Below are positions 51,185-60,519 of a DNA stretch of 64,000 nt, piece by piece. Below the pieces are notes generated by a model. That model searched no databases. It saw only the letters and a list, made by a program, of their open reading frames with translations, and was not told the DNA's origin. The translations under genes were made by a program, and so were the position numbers. Numbering within the stretch: the stretch's first letter is position 1; each line of letters begins with the position of its first letter. This DNA comes from Bacilli bacterium (GTDB lineage Bacteria; Bacillota_I; Bacilli_A; RF39; UBA660): positions 1-64,000 of the forward strand of contig JAFWJL010000002.1 of assembly GCA_017511605.1 (NCBI GenBank), read 5' to 3'.

Positions 51185-51625
51185 TTATTCTTCAAATGAT
51201 TTAGTATCTCCTGTTATATAGAAAATTTTTAAATCTAACATATTATTTATAATTGGAATCTCTACATTTATTTTAGTAATAATCTTATAATAACTTTTTC
51301 TTTTTGCATCTTCAATAACACCATCTGTAGCTCTACCTGTAGCATCTACTTTTTTATAGCAATATAAATTATTACTATTACTATATCCAGTAGGACATTC
51401 CATTCCATTACCTATAGAGTAACCTAAAGTTTTTGCATAATTTTTAATTGCACTTTGACAATCTCCTAAGCAATTACCGTCATAATCTTCATAAACAGAA
51501 ATAATTTTATTTTTCATACGAAAAGCTTTAGTATAATTGACATTAAATGCCATATATCCTAAAGCAATTACAATAAAAACAACGATAATTACTAAGGCAA
51601 CAGTACCACCCATTGCATCTCTCAT
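51185..51625 (-). CDS. TadE/TadF-like pseudopilin 1
   Basis: This 146-residue protein has an N-terminal TadE-type hydrophobic helix (about 7-28) followed by NVNYTKAFRMKNKII, and an outside domain with four Cys (CLGDC, ECPTG, YCYK). It is clearly paralogous to the next gene upstream (shared NYTKAFRMKN and INVEIPIIN blocks). Minor pilin role inferred. GGTGATAT precedes ATG 51625. Confidence 0.78.
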   Translation of the reverse strand: MRDAMGGTVALVIIVVFIVIALGYMAFNVNYTKAFRMKNKIISVYEDYDGNCLGDCQSAIKNYAKTLGYSIGNGMECPTGYSNSNNLYCYKKVDATGRATDGVIEDAKRKSYYKIITKINVEIPIINNMLDLKIFYITGDTKSFEE

Positions 51626-51640
51626 AATATCACCTACTAA

Positions 51641-52072
51641 CTATTTTCTAATAGCTCTTGTATCACCATGTACTTGGAATATTGATAGTCCCATAATCCT
51701 ATTAATAATTGGAATATCTATATCTACTTGTGTTACAACAGTAAAAATATATTTTTTCCCTGAATCTGAATCATGTTTATCATAACAAAATAAATTATAT
51801 GCAGGCTTATATCCATTTCTTCGACATGAATCATCTAAGTTAGTCGGATGATAACCAAAAGTCTTAGATTTCTCAATTATTCTTTGAGCACATCCTCCAC
51901 TTTCATCAAAACAACCACTAGCTCCTTCATATTGTTCAATAGTAGAAATAACTACATTCTTCATACGAAAAGCTTTAGTGTAGTTTACAACTAATCCTAA
52001 TATTCCAGATATAATTACTAAAAATATAGCAACTAGTACTATATTTACGATTCCACCAAAAGCATCTTTCAA
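51641..52072 (-). CDS. TadE/TadF-like pseudopilin 2
   Basis: This 143-residue protein has the same layout as 51185-51625: a hydrophobic helix, NYTKAFRMKN, four or more Cys (CFDE, CAQR, CRRN, LFCYD), a basic turn, and VDIDIPIINRIMGLSIF. The start is TTG 52072 after GGAG; no ATG is available nearby. It directly follows the small pilin-like gene, so the three are probably co-transcribed. Confidence 0.78.
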   Translation of the reverse strand: MKDAFGGIVNIVLVAIFLVIISGILGLVVNYTKAFRMKNVVISTIEQYEGASGCFDESGGCAQRIIEKSKTFGYHPTNLDDSCRRNGYKPAYNLFCYDKHDSDSGKKYIFTVVTQVDIDIPIINRIMGLSIFQVHGDTRAIRK

Positions 52073-52087
52073 CTTACATCAACTCCA

Positions 52088-52264
52088 TTATTTAATAAGA
52101 CTAACGATCATTCCAGTCCCTGGAGCATTTGATGAAATATTTGCCCATTGAGAACTAATTGCATTTTGAATTTGTGGCCACATTAACCAGAAAAATCCAA
52201 TAACTGCTGCAATAGCGATAAGTGTAATAACTGTTAAGTTTAATTCACCTGTAGCTGCTTTCAT
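52088..52264 (-). CDS. 58-residue pilin-like protein (Flp-type candidate)
   Basis: The protein begins MKAATGELNLTVITLIAIAA, continues with a hydrophobic helix (about 10-29) and ends with a short polar C-terminus (PQIQNAISSQW...MIVSLIK). A single N-terminal helix and no further domains are typical of Flp/Tad pilins, although the usual Gly-x4-Glu-Tyr cleavage site is not clear (TGE at 5-7). It stands between TadC and the pseudopilins and has its own promoter at 52298-52326. A GGATGGGA sequence precedes ATG 52264. It falls below a 60-residue cutoff and would be easily missed. Confidence 0.8.
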   Translation of the reverse strand: MKAATGELNLTVITLIAIAAVIGFFWLMWPQIQNAISSQWANISSNAPGTGMIVSLIK

Positions 52265-52297
52265 TAATTATCCCATCCTTTCTTACCTTACATTTTT

Positions 52298-52326
52298 ATT
52301 ATAACAAAATTAATTATTTATAACAA
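52298..52326 (-). promoter_or_regulatory. Promoter of the pilin-like gene
   Basis: TTGTTA (52321-52326), 17-base spacer and TATAAT (52298-52303) on the minus strand, with a leader of about 27 bases. Confidence 0.75.
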
Positions 52327-52342
52327 CATTACTTTACATATA

Positions 52343-53146
52343 TTAGAACATCATCATCATAGAAATTAATATAACTAACATAACTCCAATACCTGTAACA
52401 ACAAGCATTACCATAGTTTGACTCTCCATGTGATTTAGTCTTTCTTTATATTTTGTTTCTCTAGCTTTGTTTTGTAAAGTTGACACTGTTCTAGAAAACA
52501 TCATAAGTCTTTCTTGTTTCTTTTCTTGAGAACCTATACCTAAACGATACAAAAGTCTCATCATTCTCATAGAGTCACGTACAGGATATGTATTAGCAAA
52601 TTCCATATAAGGATCTACTGAAGCATCTCCTGAATTAATTCTCTCTACCATTCTTCTTAAACCAGGTTTAAATATATCTGGAGCATCATTAATACTCTTA
52701 CCTATAGCTACTGGAACAGTATAATGTTGAATTAAAATCTCTAAACTCTTTAAATAGTATGGCAACATTACATCTATTTCATGCAAATGTTGCTTATAAT
52801 AATTCTTTAATTGAGTATATGGAGCTTTAAATACAACAACTGCTACCACTGAAGCTAATACTAAATTTAAGAAAAATTGTGAATTTATAATTTCTGCTGA
52901 ATTACTACCTGTAATAGTAAAAGCTAATACAACTAAAAATCCAACAAATGCAGACGTTATTCTTTTAGAATATAACTGATCCACATCAACATCTTCACCA
53001 TATCTTGCATATACAAGGAATTGATAATCATCTTCCTTTAATGCTTCTAAATATTTTTGATTATCTGCAAAAAACTTATCTTTATCAATGGTATTATTAT
53101 AAATTAATATAAAGATAATAATTGCACCTACTATTAGTATCTCCAT
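52343..53146 (-). CDS. tadC: TadC-like type II/IV pilus inner-membrane protein
   Basis: This 267-residue protein has a T2SS-F domain with two pairs of hydrophobic segments (FVGFLVVLAFTITG, FLNLVLASVVAVVVFKAP, VMLVVTGIGVMLVILISM) and the helical loop MLPYYLKSLEILIQHY. It is the platform protein that works with TadB and TadA. It overlaps the tadB stop by one base (TAATG). Confidence 0.9.
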   Translation of the reverse strand: MEILIVGAIIIFILIYNNTIDKDKFFADNQKYLEALKEDDYQFLVYARYGEDVDVDQLYSKRITSAFVGFLVVLAFTITGSNSAEIINSQFFLNLVLASVVAVVVFKAPYTQLKNYYKQHLHEIDVMLPYYLKSLEILIQHYTVPVAIGKSINDAPDIFKPGLRRMVERINSGDASVDPYMEFANTYPVRDSMRMMRLLYRLGIGSQEKKQERLMMFSRTVSTLQNKARETKYKERLNHMESQTMVMLVVTGIGVMLVILISMMMMF

Positions 53147-54048
53147 TATTCTGCACCTACATTCTCATAATAATATTTTTCTCCCTTTAATAGGAAGTAA
53201 GAATTTACTATTAAAACTCCATGCATCAAAAATTGGATATACCAACGTCCAAGTAATACCAAGTAAGTTTCCCTACCTAATAAATATTGAACTAACATAA
53301 CCAGTAGATACAGCATAATACCAAACTGTAAAAACGATTTATGGAAAGATGCTCTTTCAATTCTATCTCTATATACACTTTCAACAAGCATATCTATATC
53401 TAATTGCATATTTTCAAGTGAATCAGCCGAGTTTTGTGCACCTTCTTTAGTAATTTGTAAGAATAATTGATGCATATTCTTAACAATATAATAAGGATAC
53501 AATTTACTCATATATTCAAGCGCCTCATCTATAGTACCATTGTCATAACTCATGTTAATCATTTGTCTAACATCACTAAGTACAGGATCCTCTAGTATTC
53601 CAGAATTAGCAACACCCTCTAATGATTTAACAAAAGATTGTGTCGTTGCAAATTCCATAATAGTATTTGAAGTATATACTTGTATTTGTTCAAACAAAAA
53701 TTCTGAATATACTTTCTTACATCTTAAATATGATATATATGGTACAAATGCCACGGCTATTAATGCATATATAATACTAATAATTAAATTATAGAAATAT
53801 AAATATGTAACAACAGCTGCAAAAGATGCAAATAATGTTACTTGAATCGCATATTGTCTAGGTGTATATTCTTGTCCTAATTGTTTTGTTTTTTCACGAA
53901 CCACTTTAAAAGAATAAGGAGCAAACTTATCATACATACCCTGTAATTGATTTAATACGTATTTTCCAACATTTTCACCTTTATAATTTCTATATAAATA
54001 TATAGCTAATACAAAGACAATTATTATAAATAACTCTTCTATATACAT
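53146..54048 (-). CDS. tadB: TadB-like type II/IV pilus inner-membrane protein
   Basis: This 300-residue T2SS-F domain protein has membrane segments at the N-terminus, about 70-115 and the C-terminus. The helical domain carries NTIMEFATTQSFVKSLEGVAN and DNGTIDEALEYMSKLYP. It pairs with TadC as the platform for TadA-driven pilus assembly. AGGAGGGG precedes ATG 54048, 10 bases from tadA. Confidence 0.9.
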   Translation of the reverse strand: MYIEELFIIIVFVLAIYLYRNYKGENVGKYVLNQLQGMYDKFAPYSFKVVREKTKQLGQEYTPRQYAIQVTLFASFAAVVTYLYFYNLIISIIYALIAVAFVPYISYLRCKKVYSEFLFEQIQVYTSNTIMEFATTQSFVKSLEGVANSGILEDPVLSDVRQMINMSYDNGTIDEALEYMSKLYPYYIVKNMHQLFLQITKEGAQNSADSLENMQLDIDMLVESVYRDRIERASFHKSFLQFGIMLYLLVMLVQYLLGRETYLVLLGRWYIQFLMHGVLIVNSYFLLKGEKYYYENVGAE

Positions 54049-54058
54049 ATTACCCCTC

Positions 54059-55312
54059 CTAACCTTCTAATTTACTAAGAGTAGGAGTAAGTGGTACAGG
54101 ATTAATTGTAGGTTGACTACTTACAGTTTGTAATATAGGCTTTTCCACAGTTTTTGTGGAAAGCGGTACAATTACTGGTTCTTTATTAGCAACCTCTGTA
54201 CTTTTCTTTTCTTCCATCTTCTTCTCTTCTTGTATTGATTCACGAATTGGTAACTCATCAGGTAAACCTGAAATAATACTTTGAACTTCTAGATTTTGAT
54301 TTTCTATATATTCAATTAAATGTTTACTAGGTTTACACATCATAGGTTGACCAAATATTTTTTGATATATAATTCTACTTTTTGGTACATTATCATCATC
54401 AACATAGAATTCACATACTTCATCAACTTCACGATGAAACTTACCATATTCTTTACTATAAAATGCTTTAATATGTACTCCTAATTGAATATAACGGTAC
54501 ATTGTTGATAAAAATTGTTGTACATCCAAATCAGTTTCCATTAAAGAATATAAACGATATGGTATAGCTGATGCTTTATCCGCATGTATTGTGGATAAAA
54601 TATTATGTCCAGAAGATATTGAGTTACGTACAGCACTAACTGCTTCAGCAGAACGTACTTCGGAAAGTAGAATCCATTTAGGATTCTGTCTCATACATGT
54701 AACTAATACATCTGTGTATGAAGCAACATTATTTGTCTTCATTGCAACTATATCCCTTTGTGGGAATATTTTATCTAAGTGAAGTTCCAATGTATCTTCA
54801 ATAGTAATAATTTTCTCATTTGATTTTGTATGACTAGCTAGGTATTTAACAAACTCTGTTTTACCTGAACCAGTTTCTCCAGCAACCATTATATTACAAT
54901 GACCTTCAACACATCTTATTAAAAAGTCATGTATAGCTGGAGTAAAATAATCTTCTTGAATTAATTTATCTTTTTCAAGTCTAATTTTAGCAGGAGTTTT
55001 ACGAATAACCATCGCAATACCATTTGTAGCAATTGATTGATGTACAAAGTTCATACGTAATTCACTTGATTCAGCATCCAAAAATGGTTTAGCATTATTA
55101 AATGTTGTACCCATTACATTTGAACATTGAAAGGCCAATTTTTCTACAAATTCTGGTGTAGCTCCCTGAACCTCAACCCTCAAAGAACCTTGAGTCAAAG
55201 AACGAATCCAAATTTGACCACCATTATCATAAGAGATATCAGTGATATCATCATTATCAAGTAATGAACGGAAAGGTCCAAAGTCTAACTTATCAAATAT
55301 ATTCTCGTTCAT
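54059..55312 (-). CDS. tadA: TadA/CpaF-type secretion ATPase
   Basis: This 417-residue hexameric ATPase has an N-terminal domain (about 1-125), Walker A GETGSGKTE (145-153), an Asp box (IITIEDTLEL), Walker B region (NPKWILLSEVRSAEA) and His box (GHNILSTIHADKAS). After the core it carries a Pro/Glu/Lys/Val tail (about 345-417) not usual in CpaF, which may bind a partner. It drives pilus assembly. Confidence 0.95.
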   Translation of the reverse strand: MNENIFDKLDFGPFRSLLDNDDITDISYDNGGQIWIRSLTQGSLRVEVQGATPEFVEKLAFQCSNVMGTTFNNAKPFLDAESSELRMNFVHQSIATNGIAMVIRKTPAKIRLEKDKLIQEDYFTPAIHDFLIRCVEGHCNIMVAGETGSGKTEFVKYLASHTKSNEKIITIEDTLELHLDKIFPQRDIVAMKTNNVASYTDVLVTCMRQNPKWILLSEVRSAEAVSAVRNSISSGHNILSTIHADKASAIPYRLYSLMETDLDVQQFLSTMYRYIQLGVHIKAFYSKEYGKFHREVDEVCEFYVDDDNVPKSRIIYQKIFGQPMMCKPSKHLIEYIENQNLEVQSIISGLPDELPIRESIQEEKKMEEKKSTEVANKEPVIVPLSTKTVEKPILQTVSSQPTINPVPLTPTLSKLEG

Positions 55313-55347
55313 TTAACTCAACTCCTTTTTTCTTTTTTTATTCTTTT

Positions 55348-56154
55348 TTAATCTGTCCAAGCAGTATTTCTATTAATCCACTCTTTTAAAGCTTCACTAG
55401 ATAATTCCAAATCTCCAGGTTCATCTTTATTACCCTCATTAGTTGGAACTAAAGTAATCTCTGTACTATAACTTCTCATGTAACTTGCTTTACTAAGTAA
55501 TACATAATATTCTTGAGGTAGTGCAAATACTACCATAGCAGGAGATCTATTTTCATCCATATTTTGGAAAACAGCTTGTCCACTAGCATCTTTAACTGCT
55601 AGTACTTTTACATTTGATATTAATCTACCATACATAATCTTATTAGCATCCGCATTACCAGCTATTTGATCATCAGGTATTATATTAACTGCTTTTAACC
55701 AAATATCAATATAATTACCAGGGAATACTGAATTACCATAAGTACTATTTGTATTAACAGGTAAATTATATAATACATAATTCTTAGGATAATCTAATAT
55801 TATACTTCCAGGTAATTGTTCTTTTTCAACTACTGCTCTCTTATAGAATAAACTTCCTTTTGGAATTACTGTATCAGCAGCAGCATATTTATCAACAATT
55901 TCTCCTACATTAAGAATTACTTCACCATCTAGCATAGAAGGAGGTACTTCTCTTGTAGAAATTTGTGCTTCAGTTATTTGAGTTCCTGCTTTTATTTGCT
56001 CTGCAGCATACGGAACAGAAACAGGGTGTATTGCTGAATTAATTCTTATAGTATAAGCAAAATATAAGACAATAATAGCTAGTATCACACCAATAACTGT
56101 AACAGTATTTTTATTCTGTAAGAACTTCTTAAAATTTGTTACTAAGTTTCCCAT
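55348..56154 (-). CDS. CpaB/RcpC-like pilus assembly protein (SAF domain)
   Basis: This 268-residue protein has one N-terminal membrane helix (about 18-38) and an outside SAF/RcpC region: AAEQIKAGTQITEAQISTREVP, VIPKGSLFYKRAVV, NLPVNTNSTYGNSVFPGNYIDIWL. CpaB-type proteins act at the pilus exit or as wall-binding stabilisers. GGGAGA precedes ATG 56154. Confidence 0.88.
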   Translation of the reverse strand: MGNLVTNFKKFLQNKNTVTVIGVILAIIVLYFAYTIRINSAIHPVSVPYAAEQIKAGTQITEAQISTREVPPSMLDGEVILNVGEIVDKYAAADTVIPKGSLFYKRAVVEKEQLPGSIILDYPKNYVLYNLPVNTNSTYGNSVFPGNYIDIWLKAVNIIPDDQIAGNADANKIMYGRLISNVKVLAVKDASGQAVFQNMDENRSPAMVVFALPQEYYVLLSKASYMRSYSTEITLVPTNEGNKDEPGDLELSSEALKEWINRNTAWTD

Positions 56155-56171
56155 TTTATTCTCCCTTCTAT

Positions 56172-56666
56172 TTAATTAACTCCTTGAGTAATCTTTAATA
56201 ATGACTTACATTGATCTAAACTCATATTATGTAATCCTTCTTCAACACTCATATCACCAAAATTTGTAGTTTCAAGAATTGCATCATAACTTGTAGTGAT
56301 ATCAGCAGCAGTTTTTTTATCTTGAGCATTAAATGCCAATGTAGTTAATGAATCTACCTTAATACTTACTTTAGGTGGAACTTCATTAATATCATAAAAT
56401 TTAATATTATAATTTCTTGTATTATCTACGTTGGAAGCGAATCGATAAACGAAGTTTTCAACAAACTTCTCTTTATCGATTCTATATAATCCACACGTTC
56501 TTAAATATACTTGGTCAATGGAATCTTCCATTGCTGCATCAGCAGTTTCCTTTACTAAATAATAATCTAATTCACTTCCAGTAGAGAAGTTTGTTAATAC
56601 ATTGATTAATAGTAAAGCAATTAAACTTAATAGGATTATACCTACTGTTAACATACCTTTATTCAT
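56172..56666 (-). CDS. Pseudopilin-like protein (TadE or DUF5411 type)
   Basis: This 164-residue protein has an N-terminal hydrophobic helix (about 6-25) followed by a helical and strand-rich outside domain (YLVKETADAAMEDSIDQVYLR, NIKFYDINEVPPKVSIKVDSLT). It sits directly upstream of cpaB in the pilus operon and is spaced three bases from the large secreted protein. A minor-pilin role is inferred. Confidence 0.68.
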   Translation of the reverse strand: MNKGMLTVGIILLSLIALLLINVLTNFSTGSELDYYLVKETADAAMEDSIDQVYLRTCGLYRIDKEKFVENFVYRFASNVDNTRNYNIKFYDINEVPPKVSIKVDSLTTLAFNAQDKKTAADITTSYDAILETTNFGDMSVEEGLHNMSLDQCKSLLKITQGVN

Positions 56667-56669
56667 ATA

Positions 56670-59600
56670 TTATCTTACCTCCCCACTAAAATCTTCACAT
56701 TCAGTTGATGCATAGTTTTTCATGTTATTACATGTAATTGCATCTCCTACTGGATATTTAGAATTCTTAGATAAAATTCCACCATTTCTGAACAATGGAC
56801 TTTGATAATTAGTAACACTATTTATCTCTACATCACCTTGCCAGTTAGTATAATTCTTACCTAATCCAGTATTAACTTCTTTCTTAAGTTCTGTGATTAT
56901 TTCTTTTGTTAAGTTAATTTCATAATCTAGATATCTATCTGAATATACACTAGTTCCCTTAGCTTGAATCCATTTAGCATAATTTGAAGGAAGTGATGTA
57001 TAATCTGTATCCTTCTTAGTTTGATCTGCAAAACTTGTCCAGTTAAATCCTGGAGTTCTTCCTGTTGTATCAGAACTTGTTAATTGATTACCAGACTTAT
57101 CTGGGAATAAATTATTCAAATCTACATTACGTATCATCTTTTGAACATTATCATCTGAACATTTAGCTTCACACTTATCTGTCTCTTTAACTTTAGGGAA
57201 TACATCATTTACTGCATAGAAACATGAAATATTAATATCCCATTCATACATACCGAAACTTCTAGCTGTTGCGTTGATATTGTAATCAATCTTATCAGAC
57301 TCAGTAATAGTAGTTTCTTTATAATTACATGGATTAGTTATCTTGCTACCATCTGGACAAGTAATATTATTCATATATTCTGTATTATTATATGAATATG
57401 TTGGATCATTTCCATTTACTTTAGCTTGATAGTAGTTATACCATTTTTCATTTACATTTGCGATATTTAATGGTAAACAGAATTTATTCTTTATATATCT
57501 CCAAGATGTATTATTAACTGAAGTAGGAACATAAGCAATATTACCATTCTTATTATGAATCCATGTTCCAGGGAAACTCCATTCTGTCATATACATTCTA
57601 TTTTCGCTTACTTTACCGCATTTGTAGCATCCATCATAACTTAATAAGATAGATCCTTGATCTTCACCAGGTAAACAAGAAGCATTATTATTTTTACTTG
57701 TAATTGTATTCTTCTTATCATTTGAATAAGGGAATTCAATTGTTTGTTTTGTCTTATTTCCTTTTTCTGTATAATCTACTGAAATTGTAAATTCTGCAGT
57801 TGTTGTATTACATGAAGCATATGCAGAACATTTTTTCTTCAATTCTTCATATAATTCTTGATTTTCTTTCTTATCTTGTTCTTGTGCTGATACTCCAGGA
57901 TACTTAGTTCCATATCTATCAGTATAAACAGATGGGTGATTTAAATATCTATAATTAGATTTATCTTTACATGCATCACTCTTATTTAATTCCCACCAAC
58001 AATCTGTTGAAGAACAATGTTCTATTTTAGGAATACCAGTCTTATCATAGTAATAATAATAACTTGTAGGATATCCCCAACTATTATGTTTATGCCAATA
58101 TGAATCTGTGATAACATCTCTTGAAGCATGGCTATGTTGTTTTGGACCACCAGGTCCAGCAGGATAAGATTTACTTCCATCAGAAGCTATTTCATATCTT
58201 CTAACTCTCTTACCTCCAACATCCCAAACTACTTCTCCACCTTGATATTTAAATTGATATAGTAGTTTACTTCTATCTACTGTCTTACCATCACCATATT
58301 CAATTAATGTTCCAGCAGTTTCTCTAACTAAGCTTTCACCATAAACTTGTTTATAACACTTGTTTGTACATCTATCACTATATATTCCACCATCACACTT
58401 TGATACACATTCATCAAATTCATCGTCTGGTCCACCTTGATGGTCTGGATAACCACCTGGGTGATTACACCATGGTGTTGGTGTACAAATATATTGTTTT
58501 GGAGGAGGAGTTGGTTCCTTCTTCATAGCACAATTTACACGACTTGTTACTTTTACCTTATATTCGAAACATAGACCAGCTTTAGAAGCAACTGGAGGTC
58601 CATATTCTACTTTTACTATTTCTTCACATTCTAATTCACAAGAAGCAGCTTTTTTAGTTGTATTACTATATTCACCTGTATATACATATTGTCCTTCTGT
58701 TATTGTGATTGTTCCTTTACCATGAATATAGTTTTTATTAACGTAATACTCTTCATCATTTTTTGAAATACCACTAATAGTATCTTTGTAATTACACTTA
58801 AATGCTAGAGGATCTTTAATTTCTTTAAGAGTTCCATTAATTTCCTCATATTTAATCATACTTGACTTGATACCAGCAGTATCTTTCTTATAATTCTTAA
58901 TTGTGAAATTTCTTGTAGTACTTGATTTTTCAGCAGCTAATTTATCTTTACAGAAATTATAATTAAATTCTGTTTCTTTATATTTAGATGCATAATTAGT
59001 ACAATCTATTTGTCCATATGAGAATGAACTATCAGAACTAGTTTCAATAATAATTTCTTCTGGTGGTTTTTCTTCTCCTGTTTCTACTGAAGTATAAACC
59101 ATCATATAGAATGTAGCATTTGAATTACAAGCTGCTACTAACTCTGGATCATTAAAACCATCTGGTACAAGTTTTACAGCAACTCCTGAATGACTATCAT
59201 CAGAATCACCAAGAATATCTCTTTTTATTGTAAACTCTCCTTTAGCTGTAATACTAAGGGAATCAATAATTCCTCTATTTTTATAATCATTAATTCTTCC
59301 AGAAGCATTAATAACACTAGAACTATGTTTACCTTCAACTTCGTTTTTCAAAATTTTCTTCTCATCAGCAGCATTTTCACTAGGTTCATAGAAATATAAA
59401 CCATCTACCTTAAATTTTATTTTATTCTTTCTAAAATTCTTGTCGAACTTATGGAAAGTTTCAATAGTATCATTGCTAACATCAGATTTAACAACATATT
59501 TTTTACTCTCACGATCATAAGTCATTGATAAACCATATCGTTTAAGTTGCATATCATTATCATTTAATTTATTTACTACATCTTGACATGTTGCAGCAAA

Positions 59601-59681
59601 TACAGATTTAGTATTGATTACTGTGATAATTAAAGCAAATATAAATAACCCTATTATTCTCTTAAAACTAACCTTATTCAT
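56670..59681 (-). CDS. Large secreted Cys-rich protein, candidate pilus tip or adhesin
   Basis: This protein of about 1003 residues has a signal peptide (LFIFALIITVINTKSVFAA, cleaved near 28). It is outside-facing, rich in Thr/Ser/Asn/Lys, with many Cys pairs (for example CTPTPWCNH, CVSKCDGG, CTNKCYKQ at about 405-445). It has no C-terminal membrane helix and no LPxTG-like motif. ATG 59681, after AGGTGA and overlapping the sortase stop by 8 bases, is preferred. Disulfide-stabilised adhesive or substrate-binding role inferred from length, Cys and sortase-adjacent position. Confidence 0.75.
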   Translation of the reverse strand: MNKVSFKRIIGLFIFALIITVINTKSVFAATCQDVVNKLNDNDMQLKRYGLSMTYDRESKKYVVKSDVSNDTIETFHKFDKNFRKNKIKFKVDGLYFYEPSENAADEKKILKNEVEGKHSSSVINASGRINDYKNRGIIDSLSITAKGEFTIKRDILGDSDDSHSGVAVKLVPDGFNDPELVAACNSNATFYMMVYTSVETGEEKPPEEIIIETSSDSSFSYGQIDCTNYASKYKETEFNYNFCKDKLAAEKSSTTRNFTIKNYKKDTAGIKSSMIKYEEINGTLKEIKDPLAFKCNYKDTISGISKNDEEYYVNKNYIHGKGTITITEGQYVYTGEYSNTTKKAASCELECEEIVKVEYGPPVASKAGLCFEYKVKVTSRVNCAMKKEPTPPPKQYICTPTPWCNHPGGYPDHQGGPDDEFDECVSKCDGGIYSDRCTNKCYKQVYGESLVRETAGTLIEYGDGKTVDRSKLLYQFKYQGGEVVWDVGGKRVRRYEIASDGSKSYPAGPGGPKQHSHASRDVITDSYWHKHNSWGYPTSYYYYYDKTGIPKIEHCSSTDCWWELNKSDACKDKSNYRYLNHPSVYTDRYGTKYPGVSAQEQDKKENQELYEELKKKCSAYASCNTTTAEFTISVDYTEKGNKTKQTIEFPYSNDKKNTITSKNNNASCLPGEDQGSILLSYDGCYKCGKVSENRMYMTEWSFPGTWIHNKNGNIAYVPTSVNNTSWRYIKNKFCLPLNIANVNEKWYNYYQAKVNGNDPTYSYNNTEYMNNITCPDGSKITNPCNYKETTITESDKIDYNINATARSFGMYEWDINISCFYAVNDVFPKVKETDKCEAKCSDDNVQKMIRNVDLNNLFPDKSGNQLTSSDTTGRTPGFNWTSFADQTKKDTDYTSLPSNYAKWIQAKGTSVYSDRYLDYEINLTKEIITELKKEVNTGLGKNYTNWQGDVEINSVTNYQSPLFRNGGILSKNSKYPVGDAITCNNMKNYASTECEDFSGEVR

Positions 59682-60504
59682 TATTTTCATCACCTTTCAA
59701 TTTTTTTTCAACTTTTTTATAATTTTTGCTTTTCGCAATTTTATAATGATTCGTGTTCTCATCTTTTCTTAGTAATCTACCAACTACGTAGAATTCTACA
59801 TTTCCATCCACACCATAGAAACGAGTACACGTTGATAAAGAAATTATTTTATCATTTGCATTAACATCAACATTGTATTTATACAAACTATAATTATTAA
59901 ATATACTTATCAAATCATCTATTTCACTTTTACTTGCATCACTTTTTATTGGAAAGAAAGAAGTAACTCCTTCATCTACAAAACCTACCGAAAATATCTT
60001 GTAGATGTAATCTTCATCGCCTATCGTTAATTGAATATATTCATTTTCTTTAGCAAAATCATAATATATAAATGCCATCAATTCTTCAAATCTATTAAAC
60101 ATATCAGATTTTATTTTAGGATGTGCTGATAAATTAAATATATTATGTCCTGTTATATCGTAATAAGTACTATCTTGATTAAACTTTTTTATTGTCCAAG
60201 CAAAACTTTCTAATTGTACAGGAAATTCTTCTCCTCTATTATCACTATACACTATTGGTAAATCAATATTAGTACCTTCTACTTTCAACCATCCTATTGG
60301 TTTATAACCCGAATCTTCAATTGGTTTTGTCTTTTTCAATTCCTCTACTCTAGATTCTACCTTATAAGATTTCCAACTAGTATTTATTATTTTAATAGTT
60401 AAAAAATATACTAGTCCAATAACGACAGCAAACATAAGGCAAATTATCAAGAGTGCCTTATGTTTTATTTTTCGGATTTCTTTTTTCTTCTTCCTCCAAC
60501 TCAT
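59674..60504 (-). CDS. Class B-type sortase
   Basis: This 276-residue protein has an N-terminal membrane anchor (about 17-38). The sortase fold carries His120 (DITGHNIF), catalytic Cys226 (ISLSTCTRF) and Arg243 (VVGRLLR). Its length and helix-rich insertion fit class B. Sortases join proteins to the wall or to pili. No LPxTG/NPxTN-type substrate is evident in the window. It may act on the adjacent 1003-residue protein or on proteins elsewhere. GGTGAGG precedes ATG 60504. Confidence 0.93.
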   Translation of the reverse strand: MSWRKKKKEIRKIKHKALLIICLMFAVVIGLVYFLTIKIINTSWKSYKVESRVEELKKTKPIEDSGYKPIGWLKVEGTNIDLPIVYSDNRGEEFPVQLESFAWTIKKFNQDSTYYDITGHNIFNLSAHPKIKSDMFNRFEELMAFIYYDFAKENEYIQLTIGDEDYIYKIFSVGFVDEGVTSFFPIKSDASKSEIDDLISIFNNYSLYKYNVDVNANDKIISLSTCTRFYGVDGNVEFYVVGRLLRKDENTNHYKIAKSKNYKKVEKKLKGDENNE

Positions 60505-60519
60505 AATGTAACCTCACCT

